A model generated the notes under the pieces. That model worked only from the letters and a program-made list of their open reading frames with translations. It ran no database searches and was not told the DNA's origin. A stretch of DNA of 64,000 nucleotides. Origin: Phycisphaerales bacterium. GTDB lineage: Bacteria; Planctomycetota; Phycisphaerae; Phycisphaerales; UBA1924. Position numbers and translations under genes: made by a program. Below are positions 1 to 8,223 of the stretch, one piece after another (position 1 is the stretch's first letter; each line of letters begins with the position of its first letter). The stretch lies in contig JANQNW010000003.1 of assembly GCA_028279375.1 (NCBI GenBank), positions 305,256 to 369,255 on the forward strand, read 5' to 3'.

Positions 1-1
1 G

Positions 2-235
2 TGGTTCGATCCCCGCAAGGGTTTCGGATTCATCGTCGGGCCCGAGGGTCAGGACATCTTCGCCCACTTCACGCGGATCGAGGGTGACGGATTCAAAGTC
101 CTCAAGGACGGCTCGAAGGTTGTCTATGACGCGGTCAAGGGCGACAAGGGCTGGCATGCCACGCGTGTCGTGCGCAGCGAGCTCGATGTGACCGTGCGTC
201 GTCCGGGTGGGTATTCGCGATCACCCCGGAGATAG
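2..235 (+). CDS. Cold-shock domain protein, 5' end missing
   Basis: The reading frame is open from the window edge and ends at TAG 233-235, giving 77 residues; the true start lies upstream. The protein shows the cold-shock OB-fold nucleic-acid motifs: RNP1 as KGFGFI and RNP2 as DIFAHF, followed by a DG-K-V-YD segment. Proteins of this family bind single-stranded RNA or DNA and act as RNA chaperones in the cytoplasm. The tail is Arg/Gly/Pro rich (RRPGGYSRSPRR), an extension seen in some RNA-binding cold-shock proteins. RNP2 carries Ala where most CSPs have Val (VFVHF). No downstream terminator with a T-run is visible. Confidence 0.85.
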   Translation, partial: WFDPRKGFGFIVGPEGQDIFAHFTRIEGDGFKVLKDGSKVVYDAVKGDKGWHATRVVRSELDVTVRRPGGYSRSPRR

Positions 236-323
236 CCGGACGGTCTGGCCCCTTGCGGCGATTTCATCGCGCGCTTGATCGAAGCCGTCCCGCATTCACC
301 CCTCAAAGTATCGTGTCCTCATC

Positions 324-1163
324 ATGAGGCTGGTGTTTCTCCTCATCGGTGTCGGAATCGGATTGCTTCTCGCCGCCGCGATTGTCGGGCTGGCGCTGAA
401 GCGCTCGTATGCGCGTGCGCTCGAGGCTGAAAGACGCGCATTGGGCGCCGAGAGACTCGCCGAGATTGGGGCGCTCACCGGCGGTCTTGCCCATGAGATC
501 AAGAATCCGCTCTCGACGATCGGTCTCAATGCGCAACTTGCCTCGGAGGCGGCGGCGGATCTCCCTGTCGACAGCGCCGAGAAGGATGCGCTCCTTCGGA
601 GAATCGAGACACTCAGGCGGGAGATCGAGCGCCTTCGAGACATCCTGGATACGTTCCTCCGCTTCGCCGGGGAGATGCATCTCGATCTCTCGGCGACGGA
701 CCTCAATGAAGTTGTCGAGGAACTCGCAGACTTCTATCTGCCGCAGGCTCAGCAGGCCGGAGTCCGCTTGCGAGTGGATCTCGCCCCGGGCCCGCTTCCT
801 GCCATGGTGGATCGATCACAACTGAAGCAGGCCCTCCTGAATCTCATGATCAATGCGACGCAGGCGATGCAAGGGGGGGATCCAGGGGAGACTCAGACAC
901 GTGAGTTGATCCTCCGCACAGAGGATGGAGGCTCAGCGATGACCAACGGTCCGTCCGCTCATGTGATCGACACCGGTCCCGGAATCGAGGAAGACCGCCT
1001 CCTGCGTATCTTCGATCCCTATTTCACGACGCGATCGGGGGGCACCGGACTCGGGCTTCCGATAACGCGCCGGATCGTTGAGGAGCACGGCGGCATGATC
1101 GAGGCGCATAGCGAGGTCGGACGAGGCACGGATTTCGCGATAACGCTGCCGCGCCCCTCGTGA
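324..1163 (+). CDS. Membrane-anchored sensor histidine kinase
   Basis: This is a 279-residue two-component kinase. A single N-terminal membrane helix (about residues 2-25) is followed directly by the dimerisation/phosphoacceptor helix, with His57 in LAHEIKNPLS. The C-terminal HATPase domain has the N box (LMINATQAM), the G1 box (DTGPGIEEDRL), the F box (FDPYFTTR) and the G2 box (GGTGLGLPI). No PAS, HAMP or periplasmic sensor domain is present, so any signal must come through the membrane helix or a partner. No response regulator is adjacent. The catalytic region resembles the flagellar kinase at 20434-21384, which suggests a paralogue of the NtrB/AtoS type. The signal is unknown. Confidence 0.88.
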   Translation: MRLVFLLIGVGIGLLLAAAIVGLALKRSYARALEAERRALGAERLAEIGALTGGLAHEIKNPLSTIGLNAQLASEAAADLPVDSAEKDALLRRIETLRREIERLRDILDTFLRFAGEMHLDLSATDLNEVVEELADFYLPQAQQAGVRLRVDLAPGPLPAMVDRSQLKQALLNLMINATQAMQGGDPGETQTRELILRTEDGGSAMTNGPSAHVIDTGPGIEEDRLLRIFDPYFTTRSGGTGLGLPITRRIVEEHGGMIEAHSEVGRGTDFAITLPRPS

Positions 1164-1193
1164 AGGAGGGACGTTCGGCCGATACGAAGCCGG

Positions 1194-1832
1194 ATGCTGC
1201 CCTCAGAAGCGAGATCCGGGTTACTGGACCGGGCCCTGGCGCCATTGGCGGGGCTCCTGGTCGGCGGCGGCGCCGGCGGCGCTATGCAGTTGTGGCTCGG
1301 AGCGACGCATCTGTCCGTGGCGACGTTCATCATGTGCTCGTACACAGCGGGCATTCTGGTGATCGCGCATCGCGCCGCGAAGTACGACCATGTGCATCGG
1401 AAGCTCCTGTCGCGACTTCCGATCAATCGCCCGCATCGGCGCATCTTCAGAATGTTGATTGATCCGCTCGCATGGTGGTCGCTGGCGTTTGGCTTGAGCT
1501 GTGTTGTCGGCGCGGCATGGTGGGGCGGCATTTCGGATCCGAGTCGGCTCGGGCTCGTGGCGCTCGCGTGGTTCATGGTCAACGTGCTGCTGAGCTACGA
1601 GTTGACACTGCTGCATCCGACGACGCGTTGCCGCAAGTGTGACTATCAGCTTGTATCCCTGCTTGACCCGACGGATCGGACGCAGATCGTCAAGTGTCCG
1701 GAGTGCGGGAGCCAATGGTCCAAAGCCGATTTGTGCCTCGTGCCGATGGGAGTCGTCGTGGAGCCGCGCATCAGCGGACAGACGGCGCACTCGAGCGCGG
1801 CGATGAAGCACGCTGAGAAGACGGCCGCCTAA
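1194..1832 (+). CDS. Membrane protein with C-terminal zinc ribbon, function unknown
   Basis: This 212-residue protein has about four hydrophobic segments (roughly residues 15-35, 40-58, 92-112 and 120-140). A cytoplasmic zinc ribbon follows, built from CRKCDY and KCPECG about 20 residues apart. Short membrane proteins with this CxxCxYxL...CPECG ribbon are common in Phycisphaerae-type genomes, but I know of no assigned role. It starts 30 bp after the kinase stop, so the two may be co-transcribed. Its end overlaps the convergent tryptophan dioxygenase stop by 4 bp. An alternative frame (1160-1462) is less plausible because it lacks the ribbon. Confidence 0.75.
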   Translation: MLPSEARSGLLDRALAPLAGLLVGGGAGGAMQLWLGATHLSVATFIMCSYTAGILVIAHRAAKYDHVHRKLLSRLPINRPHRRIFRMLIDPLAWWSLAFGLSCVVGAAWWGGISDPSRLGLVALAWFMVNVLLSYELTLLHPTTRCRKCDYQLVSLLDPTDRTQIVKCPECGSQWSKADLCLVPMGVVVEPRISGQTAHSSAAMKHAEKTAA

Positions 1833-2707
1833 GAGTCGTTCGTCTGCTCCGGCTCACGGAGTTCGGTGCGCACGTCGAGGAGTTCCGGAAAGAAGACGTT
1901 GTCCAGCGCCTTCCTCAGGAAGTTCACTCCTGAACTGCCGCCGGTGCCTCGTTTGAAACCGATGATCCGCTCGACAGTCTTCAGATGACGGAAACGCCAG
2001 AGCTGGAACGCCTCCTCCATGTCAACGAGTTTCTCTGCGATCTCGTAGACGTCCCAGTAGTCGTCCGGATTCTCGTAGACGGTGCGCAGCGCGGAAACGA
2101 CCTCTGGATCTGAGGTGTGATGAGGTTGTGTCCGGTCCCGATCCAGTGCGCCAGCGGGTATCGGAAGGCCGCGCCGCGACATGAACGCGAGAAACTCGTC
2201 GTAGATACTCGGCGCTCGAAGCGCTCTCTCGAGTCGCTCGTAGCGTGCGCCGTCATGCTTGTGAACGCGGAGCGCGGCTTCATCCTTGTTTCCAAGAAGG
2301 AACTCGATCATTCGATACTGCCAGGACTGAAATCCGCTGGCTGGTCCGAGCACATGCCTGAATTGCACATATTCGGTCGGGGTGAGCGTTTCGAGCACGC
2401 TCCACTGGCTGAAGAGTTGTGATTGGATGTGCTTCACGCGTGCGAGGATCTTGGACACAGGGCCGAGATCGTCATTCCGGATTCCATCGATCGCCGCAGA
2501 GAGCTCGTGAATGATGAGCTTCATCCAGAGCTCCGACGTTTGGTGCTGAATGATGAACAGCAACTCGTCGTGATGTTCGGGGGTCGAGAGCGGGCGCTGG
2601 GCCGCGAGCAGCGGCTCGAGCTGGAGGTACTCGGTGTACGTCAGCTTCCCGTGAAGATCGGTCAGAATTCCGGTTTCAAGTCCGCGTTGAGTCATGATGC
2701 GTTTCAC
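1829..2707 (-). CDS. kynA: Tryptophan 2,3-dioxygenase
   Basis: This heme enzyme oxidises L-tryptophan to N-formylkynurenine, the first step of the kynurenine pathway. The 292-residue length is usual for the bacterial tetrameric TDO family. Counting from the GTG at 2707, the sequence keeps His55 in HQTSELW (active site), Arg117 in [13 protein letters not shown] (substrate carboxylate), His241 in [13 protein letters not shown] (axial heme ligand) and the GTGGSSG substrate loop. An in-frame ATG at 2695 (MTQRGLE...) is an equally possible start, since neither site has a strong ribosome-binding site. A PAS-LuxR regulator gene lies 99 bp upstream on the same strand. No other kynurenine-pathway gene is in the window. 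Confidence 0.95.
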   Translation of the reverse strand: MKRIMTQRGLETGILTDLHGKLTYTEYLQLEPLLAAQRPLSTPEHHDELLFIIQHQTSELWMKLIIHELSAAIDGIRNDDLGPVSKILARVKHIQSQLFSQWSVLETLTPTEYVQFRHVLGPASGFQSWQYRMIEFLLGNKDEAALRVHKHDGARYERLERALRAPSIYDEFLAFMSRRGLPIPAGALDRDRTQPHHTSDPEVVSALRTVYENPDDYWDVYEIAEKLVDMEEAFQLWRFRHLKTVERIIGFKRGTGGSSGVNFLRKALDNVFFPELLDVRTELREPEQTNDS

Positions 2708-2806
2708 ATCACCCGTGCCGTCGGGTGCGCACGGAGTGTACAGGCCATCGTCTCGTAGCGATGGTCATCTCCTGCGTGTGATGCGAGCGGACCGGAATCT
2801 CAGGCG

Positions 2807-3496
2807 TCAGATGCTCTCGTCATCCGTTTCGGCCGGCATCAGGCCGGCGCGAATGCTGACAATCGCAAGTTCCGCACGACTGCTCGTGCCGAGTTTGCGA
2901 TAGATGGAGTCGCGATGCCCCTCGATCGTCTTCTGGCTGCGGTCGAGTTGTTTCGCCGCTTCCTTGATCGTCAGGCCCTTCGCGAGCAGCACCATGATTT
3001 CGCGCTCTCGGCGCGTGAGCGGCGCGAGACGACCCCAGGAGCCGTGCGAGATGTTGACGGATTCAGCTTCGACCTGAGGCCCGTCCTCAGACGAGTAGGC
3101 CACCGGATTGGCGATGAAGAGAAGTCGCCCGTCGCCGACGGCGCGGACCAGCGTGCGCAATCCACGACCATCCGAGACATCTTCGAACTCGATCGATTTC
3201 CCGGTGTCGCGCACGCGCTTGAGCAGAGCCTCGAACTCAACGAGGCGCGCGCCATCGAGATACGTGGAGGGTTCAGCGCCGGCGCATGCAGCTGGATTCA
3301 GGCCTCGCGCCTCAGCCCACGCGCGATTCCCGTAGAGGCATGCGTCGTCAGGACCCAGGATGGCGACCTGACCGTTGATCAGGTCGAGACACTGTCCCAG
3401 AGCTTCAGCGGAGAGCCCTTCGTGCTCGCCAACGTTCGTGAGGCTGGTCATCGCCGCCATCTCTTCTCCACGCACCAATGTTCCCGGACTGTTCAC
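2807..3496 (-). CDS. PAS domain LuxR-family transcriptional regulator
   Basis: This is a 229-residue predicted DNA-binding regulator. Residues about 28-135 look like a PAS sensor domain (LDLINGQVAILGPDDACLY opens it). Residues about 158-215 form a LuxR/GerE helix-turn-helix with the typical LTRREREIMVLLAKGL entry and the recognition segment DRSQKTIEGHRDSIYRKLG. There is no receiver domain, so it probably senses a ligand or cofactor directly. The GTG at 3496 gives the longest product; ATGs at 3460 and 3451 are alternative starts. It lies upstream of, and co-oriented with, tryptophan dioxygenase, so regulation of that gene is a reasonable but untested guess. Confidence 0.85.
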   Translation of the reverse strand: MNSPGTLVRGEEMAAMTSLTNVGEHEGLSAEALGQCLDLINGQVAILGPDDACLYGNRAWAEARGLNPAACAGAEPSTYLDGARLVEFEALLKRVRDTGKSIEFEDVSDGRGLRTLVRAVGDGRLLFIANPVAYSSEDGPQVEAESVNISHGSWGRLAPLTRREREIMVLLAKGLTIKEAAKQLDRSQKTIEGHRDSIYRKLGTSSRAELAIVSIRAGLMPAETDDESI

Positions 3497-3548
3497 GCTG
3501 TCGCCTCCCGGTCGAATCCGGCGCCCGGTGGGACGCCCATCTCACTCC

Positions 3549-3566
3549 GCCGTTCCCCGGAACGGC
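3549..3566 (-). terminator. Perfect 8-bp-arm palindrome just after the SpoIID-like gene
   Basis: GCCGTTCC and GGAACGGC flank two bases, an inverted repeat that begins 2 bp past the minus-strand stop codon at 3568-3570. As RNA it would fold into a stable GC-rich hairpin. There is no U-run after it, so it is not a standard intrinsic terminator. It may be a 3'-end stabiliser, a pause site or a weak terminator between this gene and the LuxR gene downstream. Confidence 0.35.
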
Positions 3567-3567
3567 T

Positions 3568-4905
3568 CTAGTACGAGCGCTCGATCTGGGCCTCTGGATA
3601 GTAGTGCCGCAAAATCGCAACGGGAGTGTGTCCGTCCTTCGCCATGGCTTGAGCCCCAAACTGGCAGAGCCCGACGCCATGTCCAAACCCGCGTCCTCGC
3701 ACCACGATCTCCTGACCTCTCGTCTCGAACTCCAAGTCGCCGCTGCGAACTCTCATCTTGGACGACGGCTTTGATAGGCCCTTCGCCCCATGAAAGTTGC
3801 AGGCAGTGCGCAGTTGTTCGGCTGAGAGCTTCCAGGTGTTCCCGGTGGCGTCCGAGATTCGGTAGGCCGAGGGGCGCCCGATCTCATTCCATTCCATTGG
3901 GCGAATCGTCGAGACGCTCCGGATCTTCCGGACTGAGAGGCCGTGGTGCTTTCCGAAGGCGGCAAATCGCCTGGCGAGGTCACTTCGGGGCCGACGCACC
4001 TCCCAGCGGTGATATGGGCTCTTGGTGCAGGTGCAGTCCCGCTCGTGGGCCTGAATCGGGGGCGCCAGGTTGAATTCACTCGCGGGCGTGACCGGCCAGG
4101 TGTCGGAGGCTGAGGCGGCTCGACCACCGCAGGTGCTCGAGTAGTAGGCCCGCAGGACGCCTCCCTCAGAGGTCATCACGAGCCCGACGGTCTTCGCGAC
4201 AGCCTTCCGGGCGGTCTTGTTGGATGTGGCCCCGGCGTAGGCCTGATCGAGGACAGAGCCTTCGATATCGAAATAGGCGCCGAGTGATCGTCTGCGGCTC
4301 ATTTCATGCAGTGCGTATGAGCGGGCGGCGATCGCCTGGGCCTCGTAGGCCTGGAGCTTCCAGCTTGCGTACAACTCCTTCGCGAGCACACCGGGGAGGT
4401 AGAGCTCGATGGGAAGCTCCTCGATCACATCGAATGTCGTCGTTCGGGCCCCGAGACGGGGATACAGGTCGAGGGCCCCGTCATGGCGAGCCTTGTTGAT
4501 CTTCACCAGCGCGTTGGCGCGTCCGACGATTCGAAGGGACGTGGATCGGTCGAAGACACGTCGGACGCCTGCGCCGTCGCGCACAACGAATCCAGACTGT
4601 GATAGCCCAACTTCGAGAGGTTGCTGGAGGACCTGGGCCTGCGCTCGTTTCCCGAGAGGCGTCACGATGACGTCGCCTTCGCCGTCGATAGAGACGGATT
4701 TCTGCTTCGAAGCAAGGCGAACCCGGATGTTCGGTGTCTCGACGAGGCGGGCGGCGTTGGCGGCGCCGAGCTGGCGTTCGCCGGGAGCGGTCGAGCGGCA
4801 GGAAGGCGAAAGACCGAATGACACAGCGGCGGCCGCGGCGATCACGATCCAGGTGAAGAAGTGCGCGCTCGATTTGCCGGTTGTGGAAGCGGATCCAGCA
4901 TCCAT
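3568..4905 (-). CDS. SpoIID/LytB-type lytic transglycosylase-like lipoprotein
   Basis: This 445-residue protein (ATG at 4905 behind a GGGGGA ribosome-binding site; the frame is open further to 5004) has a hydrophobic signal segment and a probable lipobox LSPSC, with lipidated Cys36. The body matches the SpoIID/LytB family. The catalytic-glutamate region is PGVLAKELYASW (Glu177), followed by QAYEAQAIAARSYAL, the SSTCGG loop, and the C-terminal GHGVGLCQFGAQAMA signature. SpoIID cleaves peptidoglycan glycan strands stripped of peptides; LytB relatives enhance amidases. Nothing else here suggests sporulation, so a cell-wall remodelling role at the envelope is more likely. A strong palindrome follows the stop. 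Confidence 0.87.
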   Translation of the reverse strand: MDAGSASTTGKSSAHFFTWIVIAAAAAVSFGLSPSCRSTAPGERQLGAANAARLVETPNIRVRLASKQKSVSIDGEGDVIVTPLGKRAQAQVLQQPLEVGLSQSGFVVRDGAGVRRVFDRSTSLRIVGRANALVKINKARHDGALDLYPRLGARTTTFDVIEELPIELYLPGVLAKELYASWKLQAYEAQAIAARSYALHEMSRRRSLGAYFDIEGSVLDQAYAGATSNKTARKAVAKTVGLVMTSEGGVLRAYYSSTCGGRAASASDTWPVTPASEFNLAPPIQAHERDCTCTKSPYHRWEVRRPRSDLARRFAAFGKHHGLSVRKIRSVSTIRPMEWNEIGRPSAYRISDATGNTWKLSAEQLRTACNFHGAKGLSKPSSKMRVRSGDLEFETRGQEIVVRGRGFGHGVGLCQFGAQAMAKDGHTPVAILRHYYPEAQIERSY

Positions 4906-5078
4906 GCGGGTGTCCCCCTTGTCCGGTGGTCCAGTCAAGGTCTCATCAATGAGGTTCCGGCGTCTCGCGGCGCGATCCGAAGCGCATACGCCGGGCGCTT
5001 TCACCTGATGCTACCGATCAGGAGAACCGAGGGCGACGGATCAGTTCAGAATTTTGCGACGCTCCGTCCGAACTCGCT

Positions 5079-6017
5079 TCAGAAGGCAAGCTGGCGCAGG
5101 GAGAGTCCGTGCTCTAAGAGCTTCTCGTTGATCTCAACGAGTGAGGTGGCGCCGAAATTCTTCACGCCCATGAGTTCCGCCTCGGTGCGTGAGGCGAGTT
5201 CTCCGATCGTCCGAATGTTCAGCATCTGCAACGCCTTGCGAGCGCGGACGCTGAGATTCAGATCGCTCACGGGCTTGTTCAGGATGGCCTCGGAGTTGTG
5301 CTTGCGAGCCTGATCGAAGACCTCCCGCCTGACAACTCGCTGCTGATCCTCAAGGCGCTGCCCGAGCCGGAGTTTCTTCTGGGCGAGCATCTGCTTGATC
5401 TCGACCAGCGACGTCTCACCGAAGTTCTTGTACGCGAGAAGCTCTGGCTCGGAGACACGCAGAAGATCGCCCAGCGTGCGAATATTCATCTTCTTCAGGC
5501 AGTTTCGCGCCCGCACGGAGAGCTCGAAGTCGGTCACGGGCGTGTCGAGCAGGGCGCTTCGCTTGGCCATGTCTCGATCCTGCTCTTCGTCGTAGTACAT
5601 CGTTCGGGAGGCGATGACATCCTTCATGAAGAGCCGCGCGCGGGCATGGTTCGGATCGGTGTCGAGGACCTGTCGCAGGCATTTCTCGGCCGTGGCGTAG
5701 TCGCCCCGATCCTCGTAGAGGACTGCGAGATTGATAAGCACATTGAGGGGGGCGCGGTGGGAGCGGTTCGCCTGCTCGTAGAGGGAGATGGCCTCCTCAT
5801 CCTCACCGGCCATGTCGAGAGCGAATGCGAGCTTGAAGATGGCGCTCTCGCTCGACGGATCCGCGGCGACGGCCTTGCGGTATTCGGCGATGGCCATTTC
5901 ATGGTCGCCGGCGCCTTCGGCCTCGGCGGCCCCGGCGAGATGTCTCGCGGCGGCCTCGGGGTCGCCCTTTTCGGTCTCGTCTGCGCCAATGAGGATGTCC
6001 ATCGGGTCCTGATTCAT
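5079..6017 (-). CDS. TPR protein with two RNA polymerase alpha-CTD-like domains
   Basis: In this 312-residue soluble protein, residues about 37-130 are tetratricopeptide repeats. Residues about 161-220 and 250-308 are two copies of the RNA polymerase alpha C-terminal domain fold (helix-hairpin-helix type). Copy 1 reads LSVRARNCLKK...YKNFGETSLVEIK and copy 2 LSVRARKALQM...VKNFGATSLVEIN. Aligned to E. coli RpoA, copy 1 keeps the UP-element contacts Arg265, Asn268, Cys269, Gly296, Ser299 and Glu302 (here R169, N172, C173, G200, S203, E206). Copy 2 keeps Arg, Gly, Ser and Glu. There is no RpoA N-terminal assembly domain, so it is not an alpha subunit. DNA binding or contact with transcription factors is inferred. 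Confidence 0.88.
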   Translation of the reverse strand: MNQDPMDILIGADETEKGDPEAAARHLAGAAEAEGAGDHEMAIAEYRKAVAADPSSESAIFKLAFALDMAGEDEEAISLYEQANRSHRAPLNVLINLAVLYEDRGDYATAEKCLRQVLDTDPNHARARLFMKDVIASRTMYYDEEQDRDMAKRSALLDTPVTDFELSVRARNCLKKMNIRTLGDLLRVSEPELLAYKNFGETSLVEIKQMLAQKKLRLGQRLEDQQRVVRREVFDQARKHNSEAILNKPVSDLNLSVRARKALQMLNIRTIGELASRTEAELMGVKNFGATSLVEINEKLLEHGLSLRQLAF

Positions 6018-6222
6018 GCGTGCTCGCTCCGGATGTCGGTCGTCGTCCTGCGATGGCGCCGCACAACGAGAGTTCTCGTCGCGAGGATGGGCGCTTCCTG
6101 CCAGTCTTGGATCTCAGCGTGCTCGGGGCGATCAGGAAGTGGCGCCGATCGCGGGCCGAGAGAGGCTCCCAGCATAGGCGGCTGTCGTGGGCGACTCAAC
6201 CGACGCCGGGATCGGGCAGGCC

Positions 6223-7737
6223 CTACGACTCCGTGGACATTCTCTCGAGGCGCTCGGCCATCTCGACGGCTCCTCCGTGGGACCGATCGAGGAGCTCGAT
6301 TCGTCGCCAGTTGCCTCGCAGGAAGCGAATCGTCATCGCCCCGGCGAAGGTGATCAGGTACATCGAGGCCGCGATCCATGGACCGATGGACCGGAGATCC
6401 GGGAAGAACCGGACCATGAAGAGTCCGCCACCGACGAGAATCGTCCAACTCAGGAACGCGGTCATGAGGCCGGGCCAGACCGTGTCGCCGGCCCCGCGCA
6501 AGGCGCCCGTCAGCGTGATCCCGATGGCGTCGAAGATCTGGAAGACGGCGGCGCAGATCATGACAAGCCCGCCGAGTCGCAGGATTTCGGCGGCGTCCTC
6601 CGGCGGCACATCCGACCCAATGAAGAGTGAGACCATTGGATTGCGCAGCACAAAGAAGAGAAGTCCGCACGCTCCCATATACGCGCCTGCGATCTTGAGC
6701 GCCAGCCAGGTTCGCGAAGCGGCGAGGTCATGCCGTCCCATGCCGATGTACTTGCCGACAACAGCCGTCACCGCGATCGAGAGTCCGATCGTCGGCATGA
6801 ACGACAGCATCATCCAGCGAAGGCCGATCCATCCGGCAGCGTTGTCGAGGTCACTGATGCCCCCGATGATGACCGTCATCATCATGAACCATCCGAGCAT
6901 CTCGTTGAGATGCAGGAGGGCCTGCGGCCAGCCGATGCGCAGAATGTCCTCGACGGCGTGCAGTGACGGCCGCCAGCCCGCGCGCGTTTGATAGGCGGCG
7001 TTCAGGCGCGGCCCAATGAACAGAAGGAAGGGGATGAGGAACTCGACGAACCCGCCGATGACTGTTCCGACTGCGGCGCCTTGTACACCCCACTCAGGGA
7101 ATCCGAACTCGCCGAAAATCAGGCAGTAGTTCAGCACGACGTTGACGACGTTTCCAAGCAACGTCGACACGAAGATCGGTCCCGGGCGATGAATGCCGTA
7201 GAAGAAGTGGCTGACGGCGCGCGCGGTGAGCGTGAACAGGCCTCCGACCAGGAGAATCCGCGCGTAGTCCGTCTGGAGGGCGACGATCTCGGGGCTGTAG
7301 ACGGCGCCGTTTCCGGTGTCCTTGAAAACCGCACGGAATGACTCGATGCCGTTCCAGATCCACGGCATGAGCGCTGCGAACGGAAGAAACACGAACGCCC
7401 AGACGACAAGGCTGATCCAGATTCCGTTCCAGGGATAGAAGGGCGTTCGATCGAGGCGCTTCGCGCCGAAGTTCTGGCTCACAAATGTGTTGATGACGGA
7501 GAACCCGCCGACGACCGTCGAGATCAGGGCGAAGGCGATGATGCCTCCGTTGCCTTGCGCTGCGACGGCGTTCGGGCCGACTTCACTGAGCATCCACGCG
7601 TCAACAAACTGCGCAAGCGAGTATGAGAGCATGGTCGCCGCCACGGGCGCAGCGATCGCCAACATCTCAGCGGCCGGAGACCGACCCTGATGCGCATCGT
7701 CGATGACGTCGTCGGAATGATGAGTTTGAGAAGACAT
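6223..7737 (-). CDS. MATE family multidrug efflux transporter
   Basis: This 504-residue polytopic membrane protein has about 12 predicted helices in two homologous halves, the MATE/NorM layout. Near the N-terminus (residues about 25-60) it shows the family start 'AAPVAATMLSYSLAQFVDAW', and similar segments recur in the second half (WPQALLHLNEMLGWF; GALRGAGDTVWPGL). MATE proteins export cationic drugs or metabolites in exchange for Na+ or H+. The substrate cannot be read from sequence. A second MATE gene is at 58751-60349. About 205 bp without a convincing gene separate it from the TPR/alpha-CTD gene downstream. Confidence 0.92.
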   Translation of the reverse strand: MSSQTHHSDDVIDDAHQGRSPAAEMLAIAAPVAATMLSYSLAQFVDAWMLSEVGPNAVAAQGNGGIIAFALISTVVGGFSVINTFVSQNFGAKRLDRTPFYPWNGIWISLVVWAFVFLPFAALMPWIWNGIESFRAVFKDTGNGAVYSPEIVALQTDYARILLVGGLFTLTARAVSHFFYGIHRPGPIFVSTLLGNVVNVVLNYCLIFGEFGFPEWGVQGAAVGTVIGGFVEFLIPFLLFIGPRLNAAYQTRAGWRPSLHAVEDILRIGWPQALLHLNEMLGWFMMMTVIIGGISDLDNAAGWIGLRWMMLSFMPTIGLSIAVTAVVGKYIGMGRHDLAASRTWLALKIAGAYMGACGLLFFVLRNPMVSLFIGSDVPPEDAAEILRLGGLVMICAAVFQIFDAIGITLTGALRGAGDTVWPGLMTAFLSWTILVGGGLFMVRFFPDLRSIGPWIAASMYLITFAGAMTIRFLRGNWRRIELLDRSHGGAVEMAERLERMSTES

Positions 7738-7817
7738 CGCCGCGCCCGGGAGCGCAGAGTGTAGGGATCTGTCGCGTTCCGGTTTCAGATGTCCGGATTC
7801 TCAGCGGGACTCGTCAG

Positions 7818-8054
7818 TCAGGCGGTGTCCGACTGCGATCGCGTGAGCCGCACCTGTGCGACCGCGGCGTCCGCTTCCTGCCGAAGGCGCGCTGCGAGTT
7901 CCGATGGAAGCTTCAGCTCAGTCGCGGCTTGCCGCACATCCTGCGCCGTCCAGGCGACGACGGACGCCCATGTTTCGTCGTCGCGCAATCGCAGGCAGTC
8001 GCCCTTGAGAATGGCGAGGAGTTTGACAGCGTAGGTCTCGTCAGTCGGTGTCAT
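7818..8054 (-). CDS. Small helical protein, function unknown
   Basis: This short acidic, mostly helical protein has 78 residues from the ATG at 8054 (80 from the ATG at 8060). The GAGGAG ribosome-binding site on the minus strand sits about 9 bp from the 8054 start but only about 3 bp from 8060, which favours 8054. I recognise no domain; the text is rich in Ala, Leu, Asp and Arg with no membrane segment or cysteines. It is divergent from scpB and upstream of the MATE gene. Confidence 0.55.
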   Translation of the reverse strand: MTPTDETYAVKLLAILKGDCLRLRDDETWASVVAWTAQDVRQAATELKLPSELAARLRQEADAAVAQVRLTRSQSDTA

Positions 8055-8223
8055 GTGCATCGTCTCCTCTCAGGTCAATCCCGGCCATGAAAAGAGAGCG
8101 CATCGCGTGCCAGTCAGGGGCTGGAACCGGATCGATGGATTTCCGGACCGCTGTCGCCGACCGGCATCATCGAGTGGCGCCCGGTCGACGTCGGACCTCC
8201 ACGCGTTTGCTAGCATCTGGTCC

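Noticed and set aside
1..25. GGTTCGATCC resembling the T-arm of a tRNA at the window start
   Set aside because: It is inside the reading frame of the cold-shock protein, and no other tRNA arms can be built around it.
8053..8223. In-frame upstream extension of scpB
   Set aside because: The translated stretch is unlike ScpB N-termini and overlaps the divergent small gene's start region; ATG 8224 fits the family.
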